The translations under genes were made by a program, and so were the position numbers. From assembly GCF_031884435.1 (NCBI RefSeq), contig NZ_CP134779.1, forward strand, positions 496,001 through 560,000: a stretch of 64,000 nucleotides of DNA, given 5' to 3'. This document shows positions 49,864 through 58,955 of the stretch, in pieces. The stretch's first letter is position 1; each line of letters begins with the position of its first letter. The notes under the pieces were generated by a model. It did no database searches, was not told where the DNA came from, and saw only the letters and a program-made list of their open reading frames with translations. The DNA comes from Bosea sp. 685 (GTDB lineage: Bacteria > Pseudomonadota > Alphaproteobacteria > Rhizobiales > Beijerinckiaceae).

Positions 49864-51119
49864 TCCTTCAATCGGGTGATGTCGGCACCGCAGCGGCGGA
49901 GCTTGACGTCGAGCTGCTCATAGCCGCGATCGAGATGGTAGACGCGGTTGATGATGGTCTCGCCCTCGGCGACCAGCGCTGCCAGAACGAGGCAGACCGA
50001 GGCGCGCAGATCGGTCGCCATCACCTGCGCGCCCCTGAGAGGCGAGCGGCCGCGCACCAGCGCGGTCGTGCCCTGCAGCGCGATATTGGCGCCGAGTCGC
50101 TGCAACTCCGGCACATGCATGAACCGGTTCTCGAACACGGTTTCGCGGATCATCGCCGCACCAGTGGCCTGCGTCATCAGGGCCATGAACTGCGCCTGCA
50201 GATCCGTCGGGAAACCCGGATAGGGCTCGGTGCTGATGTCGACGCCGGTGAGGGCACCATCGCCGGAGACGATCAGGCCGCGATCGCCCGGCCAGATCCT
50301 GACGCCGGCTGCCTCCAGCACCTGTGCGACCGAGGCCATCTGTTCGAGCCTGGCATGAGTCAATTCGAGCTGGCCGCCGGTGATGGCGGCGGCGATGGCA
50401 TAGGTGCCGGTCTCGATGCGGTCTGGGATGATCTGGTGTTGCGTTGCGCGGAAGTCGGTATCGCCGGCAATCAGGATGCGGTGCGTGCCGACGCCTTCGA
50501 TGCGCGCGCCCATGGCGATCAGGCAATCGGCGAGGTCGGCGACTTCCGGCTCGCGCGCCGCGTTGACGATTTCGGTCTCGCCCTTGGCGCGGGTCGCCGC
50601 CATCATCGCGGTCTCGGTCGCGCCGACCGAGGGCGAGCCGAGCACGATGCGTGCGCCCTTCAGCCCCGCCTTCGCCTCGGCGACGATCGTGCCGCCTTCG
50701 ATCTCGATCCTGGCGCCCAGCGCCATCAAGGCCTTGACGTGGAGGTCGACCGGGCGCGCGCCGATGGCGCAGCCGCCGGGCAGCGAGACCCGCGTCGCCC
50801 CGAAGCGCGCGAGCAGGGGGCCGAGCACGAGCACGGTCGCGCGCATGCGTCGGACGGTGTCGTAGGGCGTCTCGCCGCCATTGGCAGCACCAGCGTCGAT
50901 CGTGGCGGAATGGAGATCATGGCGTGTGACCGTCGCGCCATGAGCGTGGACGACCGCCAGCATGTTGTCGATATCGCTCACGGCCGGGAGGTTGGTGAGC
51001 GTCAGCGGCTGGTCGCTCAAAAGAGCGGCCGCGATCTGGGGCAGACTCGCATTCTTGGCGCCGGCGATGGTCACCGCGCCTTCCAGCCGCTTGCCGCCGA
51101 CGATCCTGAGCCGATCCAT
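49860..51119 (-). CDS. murA: UDP-N-acetylglucosamine 1-carboxyvinyltransferase
   Basis: 419 residues, EPSP-synthase fold. Catalytic Cys117 in 'SLPGGCAIGARPVDLH', Lys22 in 'GAKNASLPQ', 'PSVGATETAMMAA' and 'GFPTDLQAQFMAL' all match MurA, which starts muramate synthesis from UDP-GlcNAc and phosphoenolpyruvate. Its place in an operon with an amino-sugar kinase, divergent from nagA and behind a regulatory palindrome, is unusual for this essential gene; a second housekeeping murA elsewhere is likely (inference). GAGG precedes the ATG. Confidence 0.94.
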   Translation of the reverse strand: MDRLRIVGGKRLEGAVTIAGAKNASLPQIAAALLSDQPLTLTNLPAVSDIDNMLAVVHAHGATVTRHDLHSATIDAGAANGGETPYDTVRRMRATVLVLGPLLARFGATRVSLPGGCAIGARPVDLHVKALMALGARIEIEGGTIVAEAKAGLKGARIVLGSPSVGATETAMMAATRAKGETEIVNAAREPEVADLADCLIAMGARIEGVGTHRILIAGDTDFRATQHQIIPDRIETGTYAIAAAITGGQLELTHARLEQMASVAQVLEAAGVRIWPGDRGLIVSGDGALTGVDISTEPYPGFPTDLQAQFMALMTQATGAAMIRETVFENRFMHVPELQRLGANIALQGTTALVRGRSPLRGAQVMATDLRASVCLVLAALVAEGETIINRVYHLDRGYEQLDVKLRRCGADITRLKD

Positions 51120-51156
51120 GAGCTTCCTCTTGTGATGAGCTGAATGGTGTTATACT

Positions 51157-51176
51157 GGTCTTGTCAAGACAAGACC
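51157..51176. promoter_or_regulatory. palindromic operator between murA and nagA
   Basis: GGTCTTGTC and GACAAGACC, perfect 9-base arms around AA. It lies between the divergent murA and nagA genes, with ACTGGTC at its left edge as in NagR/DasR-type sites. Confidence 0.65.
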
Positions 51177-52393
51177 ACAACAAGCAAGATCACAGCAAAG
51201 CGGCATCGCGCCGCGCGAACGGTCCTCAGCCCTTGCATCGCGATCCCTCTCCGTCTTGGCAAGGCCCCCATCTGATCGCGGCGTCGCAGCTCTTCGACGG
51301 CGAGCGGATGCTGGGACCGTGCTCGGTTGAGATCGCCGCTGGCCTCATCGTTGCGCTGCATGAGCCGGACGAGGCGCCAGCGGGGCTGCCTGCAAGGCAA
51401 TTGCCCGCCGGCAGCCTGCTCGCGCCGGGCTTCATCGACATCCAGGTCAATGGCGGCGGGGGCCTCCTGCTCAATGACGATCCGTCGGTGGAGACGGTCC
51501 GCACGATGGCTGCTGCGCATCGCCGTTTTGGCACGACGGGGCTGTTGCCGACATTGATCACCGACGCGCCGCGCCGGCTGACCGCGCTCGCTGCGATCGC
51601 CGGCGAGGCGCTGGCGGTCCCGGGCGTGCTGGGCTTTCATCTCGAAGGGCCCTTTCTGAATCCGGGGCGCAAGGGCATCCACCCACTGCCGCATATCCGC
51701 CAGCCGGGCGAGGCGGAGATCGCGCTGTTGACGCGGTTCGGCATGGTGGGCCGTTCGCTGTTGACGCTCGCGCCGGAGCAGGTCGACGGGGCCGTCCTGA
51801 AGCGGCTCGCTGCTGCGGGCCTGCGCATCGCGATCGGCCATAGCGATGCAACCGCTGCCGAGGTCGCGGCTGCTGTGGGCGATGGCGCGACGGGAGTGAC
51901 GCATCTCTTCAATGCGATGTCGCAGATGACACCGCGTGCGCCCGGCGTCGTCGGCGCAACGCTGGCGGATGAACTCCTCTTCGCCGGGATCATCTGCGAC
52001 GGCCTGCATGTCGACCCGGTCAATCTGCGCGCCGCCTTCCGTGCGACGGGGCGCGACAGGCTGATGTTGGTCACCGATGCGATGTCGCTTGTCGGCTCCG
52101 ACAAGGCATCCTTCCTGCTGCATGGCCGCATTATCACCCTGAAAGACGGGCGCCTGACCGATGCGCAAGGCACGCTTGCGGGCGCGCATATCGGCATGAT
52201 CGAGTCGGTCTGCAATGCGGTCAGGCTGATGGGCGTGACGATCGAGGATGCGCTCATCATGGCCTCGCGGACGCCGGCGCGCTTTCTCGGGCTGGACAAG
52301 GAGCTTGGACGGATCGCGCCTGGCTTCCGGGCCAATCTTGTCGCTTTTGATGCGACAAGCGTGCTCGCGACCTGGATCGATGGCCGGCCCTGA
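51161..52393 (+). CDS. nagA: N-acetylglucosamine-6-phosphate deacetylase
   Basis: Up to 410 residues. 'LLAPGFIDIQVNGGGGLLLN', 'GFHLEGPFLNPGRKGIHP', 'IAIGHSDATAAEV', 'GVTHLFNAMSQMTPRAPGVV' and 'LVTDAM' identify NagA: metal ligands Glu, His, His and catalytic Asp are present. It deacetylates GlcNAc-6-P to glucosamine-6-P, the substrate of the SIS protein at 30.6 kb. The start is unresolved: the open frame begins with TTG inside the operator, while homology begins near codon 38, so a later TTG (51233) is plausible. It leads a nagA-dgoK-dgoA operon. Confidence 0.92.
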   Translation: MSRQDHNKQDHSKAASRRANGPQPLHRDPSPSWQGPHLIAASQLFDGERMLGPCSVEIAAGLIVALHEPDEAPAGLPARQLPAGSLLAPGFIDIQVNGGGGLLLNDDPSVETVRTMAAAHRRFGTTGLLPTLITDAPRRLTALAAIAGEALAVPGVLGFHLEGPFLNPGRKGIHPLPHIRQPGEAEIALLTRFGMVGRSLLTLAPEQVDGAVLKRLAAAGLRIAIGHSDATAAEVAAAVGDGATGVTHLFNAMSQMTPRAPGVVGATLADELLFAGIICDGLHVDPVNLRAAFRATGRDRLMLVTDAMSLVGSDKASFLLHGRIITLKDGRLTDAQGTLAGAHIGMIESVCNAVRLMGVTIEDALIMASRTPARFLGLDKELGRIAPGFRANLVAFDATSVLATWIDGRP

Positions 52394-52467
52394 CGATCCG
52401 TGCTTGCGGCTTCGCCCGCAGGCTGCATAACTCCGGCCGCCTGATTTTGCGCCGGACCTTTACGCCC

Positions 52468-53403
52468 ATGAGCCCAGCCTCGCATCTGATCGCCATTGAC
52501 TGGGGCACCTCGTCGCTGCGGGCGGCGCTGATGGACCGCGACGGCACGATCCTCGACCGGCTGCAATCAGGCGACGGTGTCATGGCGATGCTGGGGCGCG
52601 ATTATGCCGAGCGTTTTGAGAGCCTGTTCGGCCCCTGGCTCGACCGCCATCCCGCGGCGACCGTCCTGGCCTCGGGCATGGTCGGCAGCCGCCAGGGCTG
52701 GCGCGAGGCGGCTTACGTCGCTTGCCCCGCCAGTTTTGAGGATCTGGCGCGCGGCATCGCCTATATCGAGGTGGAAGGGCGCGGCCGGATCGGCCTCGTG
52801 CCGGGCCTCGTCAGCGATCAGGCCGGGTCGGCGCCGGATGTCATCCGAGGCGAGGAGGTCCAGGTTTTCGGCGGCATGGGCCTCAACGGGCAAGGCAGCG
52901 GCGTCTTCGTGCTGCCGGGCACGCATAGCAAATGGGTCGTGGTCGAGGAGGGGAAGATCGCGCGCTTCCACACCTTCATGACCGGCGAGCTCTACGGCTT
53001 GCTCAAGCGGCATTCGATCCTGGGCAAGCTGATGCCGGAGGACAGCGAGCCGCCTTTCGCTCCCGCAGCCTTCGAAGCCGGTAGCAGGCTCGCGCTTTCC
53101 GACGAATCGGGTGCGCTGCTGCACAGGCTATTCTCGGTCAGGACGACCGGGCTGTTCCACCGCTTCACCAGCGAAGAGTTGCCGAGCTATCTCTCTGGCC
53201 TGCTGATCGGGGAGGAGGTGCGCGAGGCGAAGGCGCTGATCGGGGGGCATGCCCCCGGCCCCGTTCAGCTCATCTGCCGCGAGGATCTGGCGCGCTCCTA
53301 TCGGCTCTGCCTCCAGGCCGCCGGGATCGACAGCGCCTGGATCGATGACGCGGCCTTTCTCGGCCTGTTCGATATCGCCCGCCGCAACGCTTTGATCGCC
53401 TGA
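52468..53403 (+). CDS. dgoK: 2-dehydro-3-deoxygalactonokinase
   Basis: 311 residues, DgoK family: 'LIAIDWGTSSLRAALMDRDG' at the N-terminus, 'VLASGMVGSRQGWREA', 'VPGLVSD', 'GEEVQVFGG', 'LPGTHSKWVVVEEG' and 'FHTFMTGELYGLL'. It phosphorylates 2-keto-3-deoxy-D-galactonate with ATP. It sits directly before the aldolase (8-base gap). No DgoD dehydratase is in the window. ATG at 52468 is preferred over the TTG at 52447. Confidence 0.92.
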   Translation: MSPASHLIAIDWGTSSLRAALMDRDGTILDRLQSGDGVMAMLGRDYAERFESLFGPWLDRHPAATVLASGMVGSRQGWREAAYVACPASFEDLARGIAYIEVEGRGRIGLVPGLVSDQAGSAPDVIRGEEVQVFGGMGLNGQGSGVFVLPGTHSKWVVVEEGKIARFHTFMTGELYGLLKRHSILGKLMPEDSEPPFAPAAFEAGSRLALSDESGALLHRLFSVRTTGLFHRFTSEELPSYLSGLLIGEEVREAKALIGGHAPGPVQLICREDLARSYRLCLQAAGIDSAWIDDAAFLGLFDIARRNALIA

Positions 53404-53411
53404 GGTCCAGC

Positions 53412-54023
53412 ATGAGCTTTCACGATGCGCTCCGCGCCTTTCCGTTCATCGCCATCCTGCGCGGCGTGAAGCCTGACGAGGTCGTGGGCCTCACCGCGGA
53501 ACTGGTCGAGGCGGGATTTCGCATTGTCGAGGTGCCGCTGAACTCGCCCGAACCGCTGCGCAGCATCGAGGCGCTGGCGCGCGCCTTTCCCGACATCCTG
53601 ATCGGCGCGGGCACGGTGATGAGCGCTGAGGCCGTGGCTTCTGTCGAGCAGGCCGGTGGACGCCTGATCCTGATGCCGCATAGCGATGGGGCGGTCGTGC
53701 GCGCCGCCAAGGAGCGCGCCTTGACCTGCGTGCCCGGCGTCGCGACGCCGACAGAGGCGTTCGCGGCGCTCGCCAACGGGGCCGATGCGCTGAAGATGTT
53801 TCCGGCCGAGCAGATGCCGCCTGCCGTGGTCGGCGCCTGGCGCGCCGTGCTGCCGCAGGGGACGCTGCTCGTCCCGGTCGGCGGAATCAGCCCCGACAAG
53901 GTCGAGGCCTATCGCAAGGCTGGCGCAGGCGGCTTCGGTCTCGGCTCGGCGCTCTACAAGCCGGGCATGACGCGCGAACAGATCGGTGCCACCGCGCAGG
54001 CCTTCGCCCAGGTATCGGCTTGA
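53412..54023 (+). CDS. dgoA: 2-dehydro-3-deoxy-6-phosphogalactonate aldolase
   Basis: 203 residues, class I KDPG/KDPGal aldolase: 'FPFIAILRGVKPDEVVGLT', Glu/Arg region 'FRIVEVPLNSPEPLRSI', 'GAGTVMSAEAV', the Schiff-base Lys in 'ADALKMFPAEQMP' and 'PVGGISPDKV'. It splits KDPGal into pyruvate and glyceraldehyde-3-phosphate. The 'LNSPEP' motif fits DgoA over Eda. GAGG precedes the ATG. An intrinsic terminator follows 70 bases later. Confidence 0.93.
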   Translation: MSFHDALRAFPFIAILRGVKPDEVVGLTAELVEAGFRIVEVPLNSPEPLRSIEALARAFPDILIGAGTVMSAEAVASVEQAGGRLILMPHSDGAVVRAAKERALTCVPGVATPTEAFAALANGADALKMFPAEQMPPAVVGAWRAVLPQGTLLVPVGGISPDKVEAYRKAGAGGFGLGSALYKPGMTREQIGATAQAFAQVSA

Positions 54024-54092
54024 CGCGATAGGCCTGGCGTTAGCTACGCAGCCCCGCCGCTCGGGCCGCTGTTCCCACGACGATTTTTGCAG

Positions 54093-54120
54093 AGCCGCGC
54101 GCTTCCTCGCGCGGCTTTTG
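54093..54120 (+). terminator. intrinsic terminator after dgoA
   Basis: GCCGCGCG pairs with CGCGCGGC around CTTCCT, followed by TTTT. It ends the nagA-dgoK-dgoA operon. Confidence 0.8.
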
Positions 54121-54231
54121 CATGTGGCTGCCTGTGTAAAGCATTGCCGCGGGCGAGCGGGGCATGTCGGGCTGCCATGGCTCGATTGACTCCCGATCGC
54201 AGCGGCGTATATGTTCCTGTTATTGCAACTT

Positions 54232-54252
54232 AAGTTCCATTTAATGGAACTT
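54232..54252. promoter_or_regulatory. IclR-type operator
   Basis: Perfect 9-base arms AAGTTCCAT and ATGGAACTT separated by TTA, 16 bases before the IclR start. GTTCCA/TGGAAC symmetry is typical of IclR-family sites; autoregulation is likely. Confidence 0.7.
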
Positions 54253-54268
54253 TCTGAGATGCGCTCGA

Positions 54269-55045
54269 TTGTCCATCCTGCTCGCAGCCGCTGATGTGCT
54301 TCGTTGCTTCTCCAGCACGCGTCACGATGTGACGGTGACGGATCTGGTTGCTTTGCTCGACATGCCGAAAAGCAACGCGTCGCGGCTGCTGCGGACGATG
54401 CGGGATGCGGGGCTCCTGGAAACGGTCGGCGACAGCAAGCGCTACCGGCCCAGCGTGCTCCTGCATCAGGCCGGGCAGGTCTATCGCTTCTCTGCCTCCC
54501 TGATCGATCGCGCCGACGCGGTCGTTGCGCGAGTCTCGGCCGAGATCGGCCATACCGGCTATATCAGCGTGCGCCAGGGCACCGATATCATCGGCGTTAC
54601 CGCCCATCCCGGCCGCCATGCGCTGCGGGTGGTCACAGCGATCGGCGACAGGATCGCGGCCTTTGCCTCCAGCACCGGCCGGGCTTTGCTGGCGCGGCTG
54701 CCCGATGACGAGATCCGCCGCCTCTATGCCGGCGGTTTCACCCCGCCATCGGCCACGGCGCCGCAGGGTTTCGACGAGTTGTTCGCCCGCCTCGCGGCGG
54801 CGCGTGCCCGCGGCTATGCCGAATCCGAGGACGAAGCCGTCCGTGGCGTCGGCGCGATTTCGGTCGCGGTCGGCGATCCCGTCAGCGGCGACGAGGTCGC
54901 GCTCTGCATTTCCTTTCCGGCAGCGATGGCCAGCGCGGCCGAGCGGGCCGCCATCATCACCTCCCTTGGGCAGGGGGCGGCCGAGATCGCCGCCATCACC
55001 AAGGATCCCCGCTTCATCCCCCTCTCATCCTCTATCGCGGAGTGA
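54269..55045 (+). CDS. IclR family transcriptional regulator
   Basis: 258 residues: N-terminal winged HTH ('VTVTDLVALLDMPKSNASRL', 'LRTMRDAGLLETV') and an IclR effector domain ('TGYISVRQGTDIIGV', 'AFASSTGRALLARL', 'GYAESEDEAVRGVGAISVAV'). The start is TTG, shortly after the palindromic operator. Its stop overlaps a GTG nine bases before the hydantoinase ATG, so it is cotranscribed with and probably regulates that gene and the OPT transporter. Confidence 0.88.
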   Translation: MSILLAAADVLRCFSSTRHDVTVTDLVALLDMPKSNASRLLRTMRDAGLLETVGDSKRYRPSVLLHQAGQVYRFSASLIDRADAVVARVSAEIGHTGYISVRQGTDIIGVTAHPGRHALRVVTAIGDRIAAFASSTGRALLARLPDDEIRRLYAGGFTPPSATAPQGFDELFARLAAARARGYAESEDEAVRGVGAISVAVGDPVSGDEVALCISFPAAMASAAERAAIITSLGQGAAEIAAITKDPRFIPLSSSIAE

Positions 55046-55050
55046 GCTCC

Positions 55051-58000
55051 ATGAGCACGCGTTGGCGCATCGGCTTCGACATCGGCGGCACCTTCACCGA
55101 TTTCATCCTCTATGACGGGCAGGAGCGTTCGGTCCGGCTGCATAAGCGCCTGACCACGCCCCACGACCCGTCCGAGGCGGCTCTGATCGGCCTCGAGGAA
55201 CTCGTCGCCATGGCCGGAATCACGCTGGCGGATATCGGCGATATCGTCCACGGCACGACGCTGGTGACCAATGCCGTGATCGAGCGCAAAGGCGCCAAGC
55301 TCGGGCTGATCACCACCCAGGGCTTCCGCGACATCCTCGAAATGGGGACCGAGCAGCGCTACGACATCTACGATCTGTTCCTGACCTTCCCGGAGCCGCT
55401 GGTCTCACGCGAGCATCGGCTCGAAGTCACTGAGCGCATCGATCGCGACGGCAAGGTCGTCACGGCCCTCGACGCGGAGGCCGTGCGCAAGGCTGCCGGC
55501 GAACTTACTGCCGCCGGCTGCGAAGCGGTCGCGATCTGCTTCCTGAACAGCTATCGCAACACCGCCCATGAGCGCGAGGCCGGTCGCATCGTCCGCGAGG
55601 CCTTCCCGGAGCTGATCGTCTCGATCTCGAGCGAGGTCGTCGCCGAGATCTGGGAATATCAGCGCTTCGTCACCACCGCCGCGAATGCCTATGTCCAGCC
55701 CTTGATGGGGCGCTATCTCGAGCGGCTGCAGCGCGAACTCGCGGCCCGTTCATTTGCCGGTGCGCTGCGCCTGATGCATTCGGCCGGCGGCCTGGTCTCG
55801 CCCGAGACGGCGCGCGCCTTCCCGATCCGCCTGCTGGAGAGCGGCCCGGCGGGCGGCGGGCTGGCCACCGCCCTGTTCGGCGAGCTTGCCGGCCACAAGG
55901 ATGTGATCTCCTTCGACATGGGCGGCACCACCGCCAAGGCCTGCATGATCGAGGACGGCCGCGCCGAGATCGCGCCGATGCTCGAGGCCGGGCGCGTCAA
56001 CCGTTTCGCCAAGGGCTCCGGCCTGCCGATCAAGGCGCCCGTCATCGACATGATCGAGATCGGTGCCGGCGGCGGCTCGATCGCGGCGATCGACGAGGTC
56101 GGCCTGCTCAAGGTCGGTCCGCATTCGGCCGGCTCCGATCCGGGCCCGGCCTGCTACGGCATGGGCGGCACCAAGCCGACCGTGACCGACGCCAATCTCG
56201 TGCTCGGCTATTACGATCCAGGCTTCTTCCTCGGCGGGCGCATGGCGCTCGACTTGGAAGCGGCGCGCAAGGCCGTGGCCTCGATCGCGACCCCGCTCGG
56301 CCTCTCCATCGAGGAGGCTGCCTGGGGTATCCATAAGGTCGTGACCGAGAGCATGGGCGCCGCAGCCCGCGTCCATCTCGTCGAGAAGGGCAAGGATCCC
56401 CGCCGTTACGCCATGGTCGGCTTCGGCGGCGCGGGTCCGGCGCATGCCGTCGATGTCGCGCGTGTGCTCGGCGTCAGCCAGGTCATCATCCCGCCGGCCT
56501 CGGGCGCGGCTTCCGCGCTCGGCTTCCTGGCCGCGCCGCTGTCCTTCGATCTCGTCCGTTCGCTGCCGGTCGAATTCGCGGAGGGGTTTGACGCCACCTC
56601 GGTCAACGCCATGCTGGCCGATCTGGAGGCGGAAGGGCGCAAGCACCTTCTCGAAGCCGGCGTGAAACCGGTCGACATCGCTGTCGAGCGCTCGGCCGAT
56701 ATGCGCCTCGTCGGCCAGATGCACGATATCGCGGTCGATCTGCCAGCCGGGACGATCGACGCGTCGAGCCTGGAGGCAATCCGCGCCGCCTTCGCCAAGG
56801 CCTATTCGGCCCGCTACACCTCGGTCTATGAGGGCGCGCGGCTGGAGGCGATCAATTTCCGCGTCCGCTGCATTGGCCCCGCGCCGACGCTCTCGTTCTC
56901 CGGCGCTGCCGGCGGGGCCGAGGCCAGCGCCAAGGTCAAGGGCAGCCGCCAGGCCTGGTTCGAAACCGGCTGGAGCGAGGCCACGGTCTATGACCGCTAT
57001 GCGCTGCGCCCCGGCGACCACATCAGCGGACCGGCCATCATCGAGGAGCGCGAGGCGACGACGATCGTGCCGCCCGGCGACACGGTGGCGATCGACGAGG
57101 TCCTGAACCTGCTGATCAGCGTCGCCAGCACCAGCGCGGCCGATGTCAGCATCACCGCCGACATGCCGATGGCGGAAGCGGCGCGCCGCATTGAGGCCGA
57201 TCCGATCTCGCTCGAGATCATGTGGAGCCGCCTCGTCAACGTCGTCGAGGAGATGTGGCTGACCGTCTGCCGCACCGCCTTCTCGCTGGTGATCTCGGAA
57301 TCGCAGGATTTCGCCTGCGAATTGCTCGATCCGGAAGGCGAGACGCTGGCGCATAGCCCGCGTGCCATGCCGGTGTTCAACCTGACGCTGCCGCGCGCGG
57401 TCAAGGCGCTGCTGGAGCGCTATCCGGCCGAGACGCTGAAGCCCGGCGACGTGCTGATCACCAATGATCCCTGGCTCTGCGCCGGCCATCTCTTCGACAT
57501 CGCCATCGTCACGCCGGTCTTCCTGGGCGAGCGCGTCGTTGGCCTGATGGGCACCGTCGGCCATGTCTCCGACATCGGTGGCACCAAGGACTCGTTGCGG
57601 GCTCGCGAGATCTATGAGGAAGGCTTCCAGATCCCGCCGATGAAGCTCTACGAGGCCGGCGCGATCAACGAGACGCTGGTCAGGCTGCTGGCTGAGAACG
57701 TCCGCAACTCCGAGCAGGTGTTGGGCGACCTGCACTCCTTCGTGGCGGCCAACGCCATCGGGGCCGAGCGCCTGCAGTCCTTCATGGGCGATTACGGCAT
57801 GCAGGATCTGCGCGCGCTCGCCTTCGTCGTGCAGAACCGCTCGGAAAAGGCGATGCGCGAAGCGATCTCGGCGCTGCCGGACGGGACCTATCACGGCACC
57901 GTCTCGAACAACCCGTTGGGCACGCCGATGACCTATCCGCTGGCGCTGACGGTGAAGGGCGACACCATCCATCTCGACTTTGCCGGCGCACCGCCGCAGC

Positions 58001-58902
58001 TGGCGCAGGGCGGGCTGAACTGCACGCTGAACTACACCAGCGCGCATGCGACCTACCCGCTGAAATGCATGCTGACGCCGAATGTGCGCGGCAATGCCGG
58101 TTGCTACCGTGCCTTCACGCTCGATGTGCCCAAGGGCTCGATCCTGAACTGCGACAAGCCGCTGGCGGTCAATTTGCGCACCCGCACCGGCTGGTACATC
58201 GCGCCCAACATCTTCCGGGCGCTGTCGCAGGCCGCGCCGAAACAGGTCCAGGCCTTCACCGGCCTGCCCGTGGCGGCCAATGTCTATGGTCGGGACGAGG
58301 CCGGCAGCACCTATTCCGACATGCTCTTCGTCGGCGGCGGCCAGGGCGGTTCCGCCCATGGCGACGGCAAATCAGGCTTGCTCTACCCGACCTCGGCCGC
58401 CAACACCTCGATCGAGACCTTCGAGGCGCGCGTCCCGGTCCTTGTCGTCGAGAAGACCTATCTCCAGGATTCCGGCGGTGCCGGCCAGCAGCGCGGCGGC
58501 CTCGGCCAGCGCGTCAAGCTGCGCAAGCTCGCCGCCGACGGCCTGCCGACGCTCGTCTCGCTCTATCCGGAAGGCGTCAACAACCCGATCCCCGGCCTGT
58601 TCGGCGGCAAGCCGGGCGGCGGCGCTTCGGGCCGCGTGCTCAATGAGGCCGGCGAAGTGCTCAAGGATGTCGGCACCGGCCAGCTGGTCCAGGTCATGCA
58701 TCCCGATGAGATCGTCGAGCTCGTCCTGGCCGGCGGTGCCGGCTACGGCGCGGCTTCTGAACGCTCACCCGACGCCATCGCCCGCGACATCGCCCTGGGC
58801 TTCGTTTCGCCCGAGGCCGCCAGGCGCGACTACGGCGTCGCGGGCGGAGAGGCACGGCTGGACGAGGAGAAGACCAAGTCCGGTGCGTTTGCCGCCGGCT
58901 GA
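55051..58902 (+). CDS. fused HyuA-HyuB hydantoinase/5-oxoprolinase family protein
   Basis: 1283 residues, about the length of eukaryotic-type ATP-dependent 5-oxoprolinase. The N-terminal half is Hydant_A ('GFDIGGTFTDFILY' near residue 7, 'GTTLVTNAVIERKGAK', 'SFDMGGTTAKACMIEDG', 'GPACYGMGGTKPTVTDANLV'), and the C-terminal half from about 710 is Hydantoinase_B ('VISESQDFACELLDPEG', 'NDPWLCAGHLFDIAIV', 'GGQGGSAHGDGKSG'). In most bacteria these are two genes. It hydrolyses a cyclic amide such as 5-oxoproline or a hydantoin with ATP; exact substrate unknown. GGAG precedes the ATG. Confidence 0.92.
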   Translation: MSTRWRIGFDIGGTFTDFILYDGQERSVRLHKRLTTPHDPSEAALIGLEELVAMAGITLADIGDIVHGTTLVTNAVIERKGAKLGLITTQGFRDILEMGTEQRYDIYDLFLTFPEPLVSREHRLEVTERIDRDGKVVTALDAEAVRKAAGELTAAGCEAVAICFLNSYRNTAHEREAGRIVREAFPELIVSISSEVVAEIWEYQRFVTTAANAYVQPLMGRYLERLQRELAARSFAGALRLMHSAGGLVSPETARAFPIRLLESGPAGGGLATALFGELAGHKDVISFDMGGTTAKACMIEDGRAEIAPMLEAGRVNRFAKGSGLPIKAPVIDMIEIGAGGGSIAAIDEVGLLKVGPHSAGSDPGPACYGMGGTKPTVTDANLVLGYYDPGFFLGGRMALDLEAARKAVASIATPLGLSIEEAAWGIHKVVTESMGAAARVHLVEKGKDPRRYAMVGFGGAGPAHAVDVARVLGVSQVIIPPASGAASALGFLAAPLSFDLVRSLPVEFAEGFDATSVNAMLADLEAEGRKHLLEAGVKPVDIAVERSADMRLVGQMHDIAVDLPAGTIDASSLEAIRAAFAKAYSARYTSVYEGARLEAINFRVRCIGPAPTLSFSGAAGGAEASAKVKGSRQAWFETGWSEATVYDRYALRPGDHISGPAIIEEREATTIVPPGDTVAIDEVLNLLISVASTSAADVSITADMPMAEAARRIEADPISLEIMWSRLVNVVEEMWLTVCRTAFSLVISESQDFACELLDPEGETLAHSPRAMPVFNLTLPRAVKALLERYPAETLKPGDVLITNDPWLCAGHLFDIAIVTPVFLGERVVGLMGTVGHVSDIGGTKDSLRAREIYEEGFQIPPMKLYEAGAINETLVRLLAENVRNSEQVLGDLHSFVAANAIGAERLQSFMGDYGMQDLRALAFVVQNRSEKAMREAISALPDGTYHGTVSNNPLGTPMTYPLALTVKGDTIHLDFAGAPPQLAQGGLNCTLNYTSAHATYPLKCMLTPNVRGNAGCYRAFTLDVPKGSILNCDKPLAVNLRTRTGWYIAPNIFRALSQAAPKQVQAFTGLPVAANVYGRDEAGSTYSDMLFVGGGQGGSAHGDGKSGLLYPTSAANTSIETFEARVPVLVVEKTYLQDSGGAGQQRGGLGQRVKLRKLAADGLPTLVSLYPEGVNNPIPGLFGGKPGGGASGRVLNEAGEVLKDVGTGQLVQVMHPDEIVELVLAGGAGYGAASERSPDAIARDIALGFVSPEAARRDYGVAGGEARLDEEKTKSGAFAAG

Positions 58903-58955
58903 GATCATCGCCAATCGGCGTTCAAGCCCGAAAGGGGCAAAGAGGGGGACTACCT

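Noticed and set aside
55750..58359. An 869-codon open frame antisense to the hydantoinase gene
   Set aside because: It is His/Arg/Asp/Gly-rich with no domain, and mirrors the codon bias of the real gene. Long antisense frames are common in GC-rich DNA.
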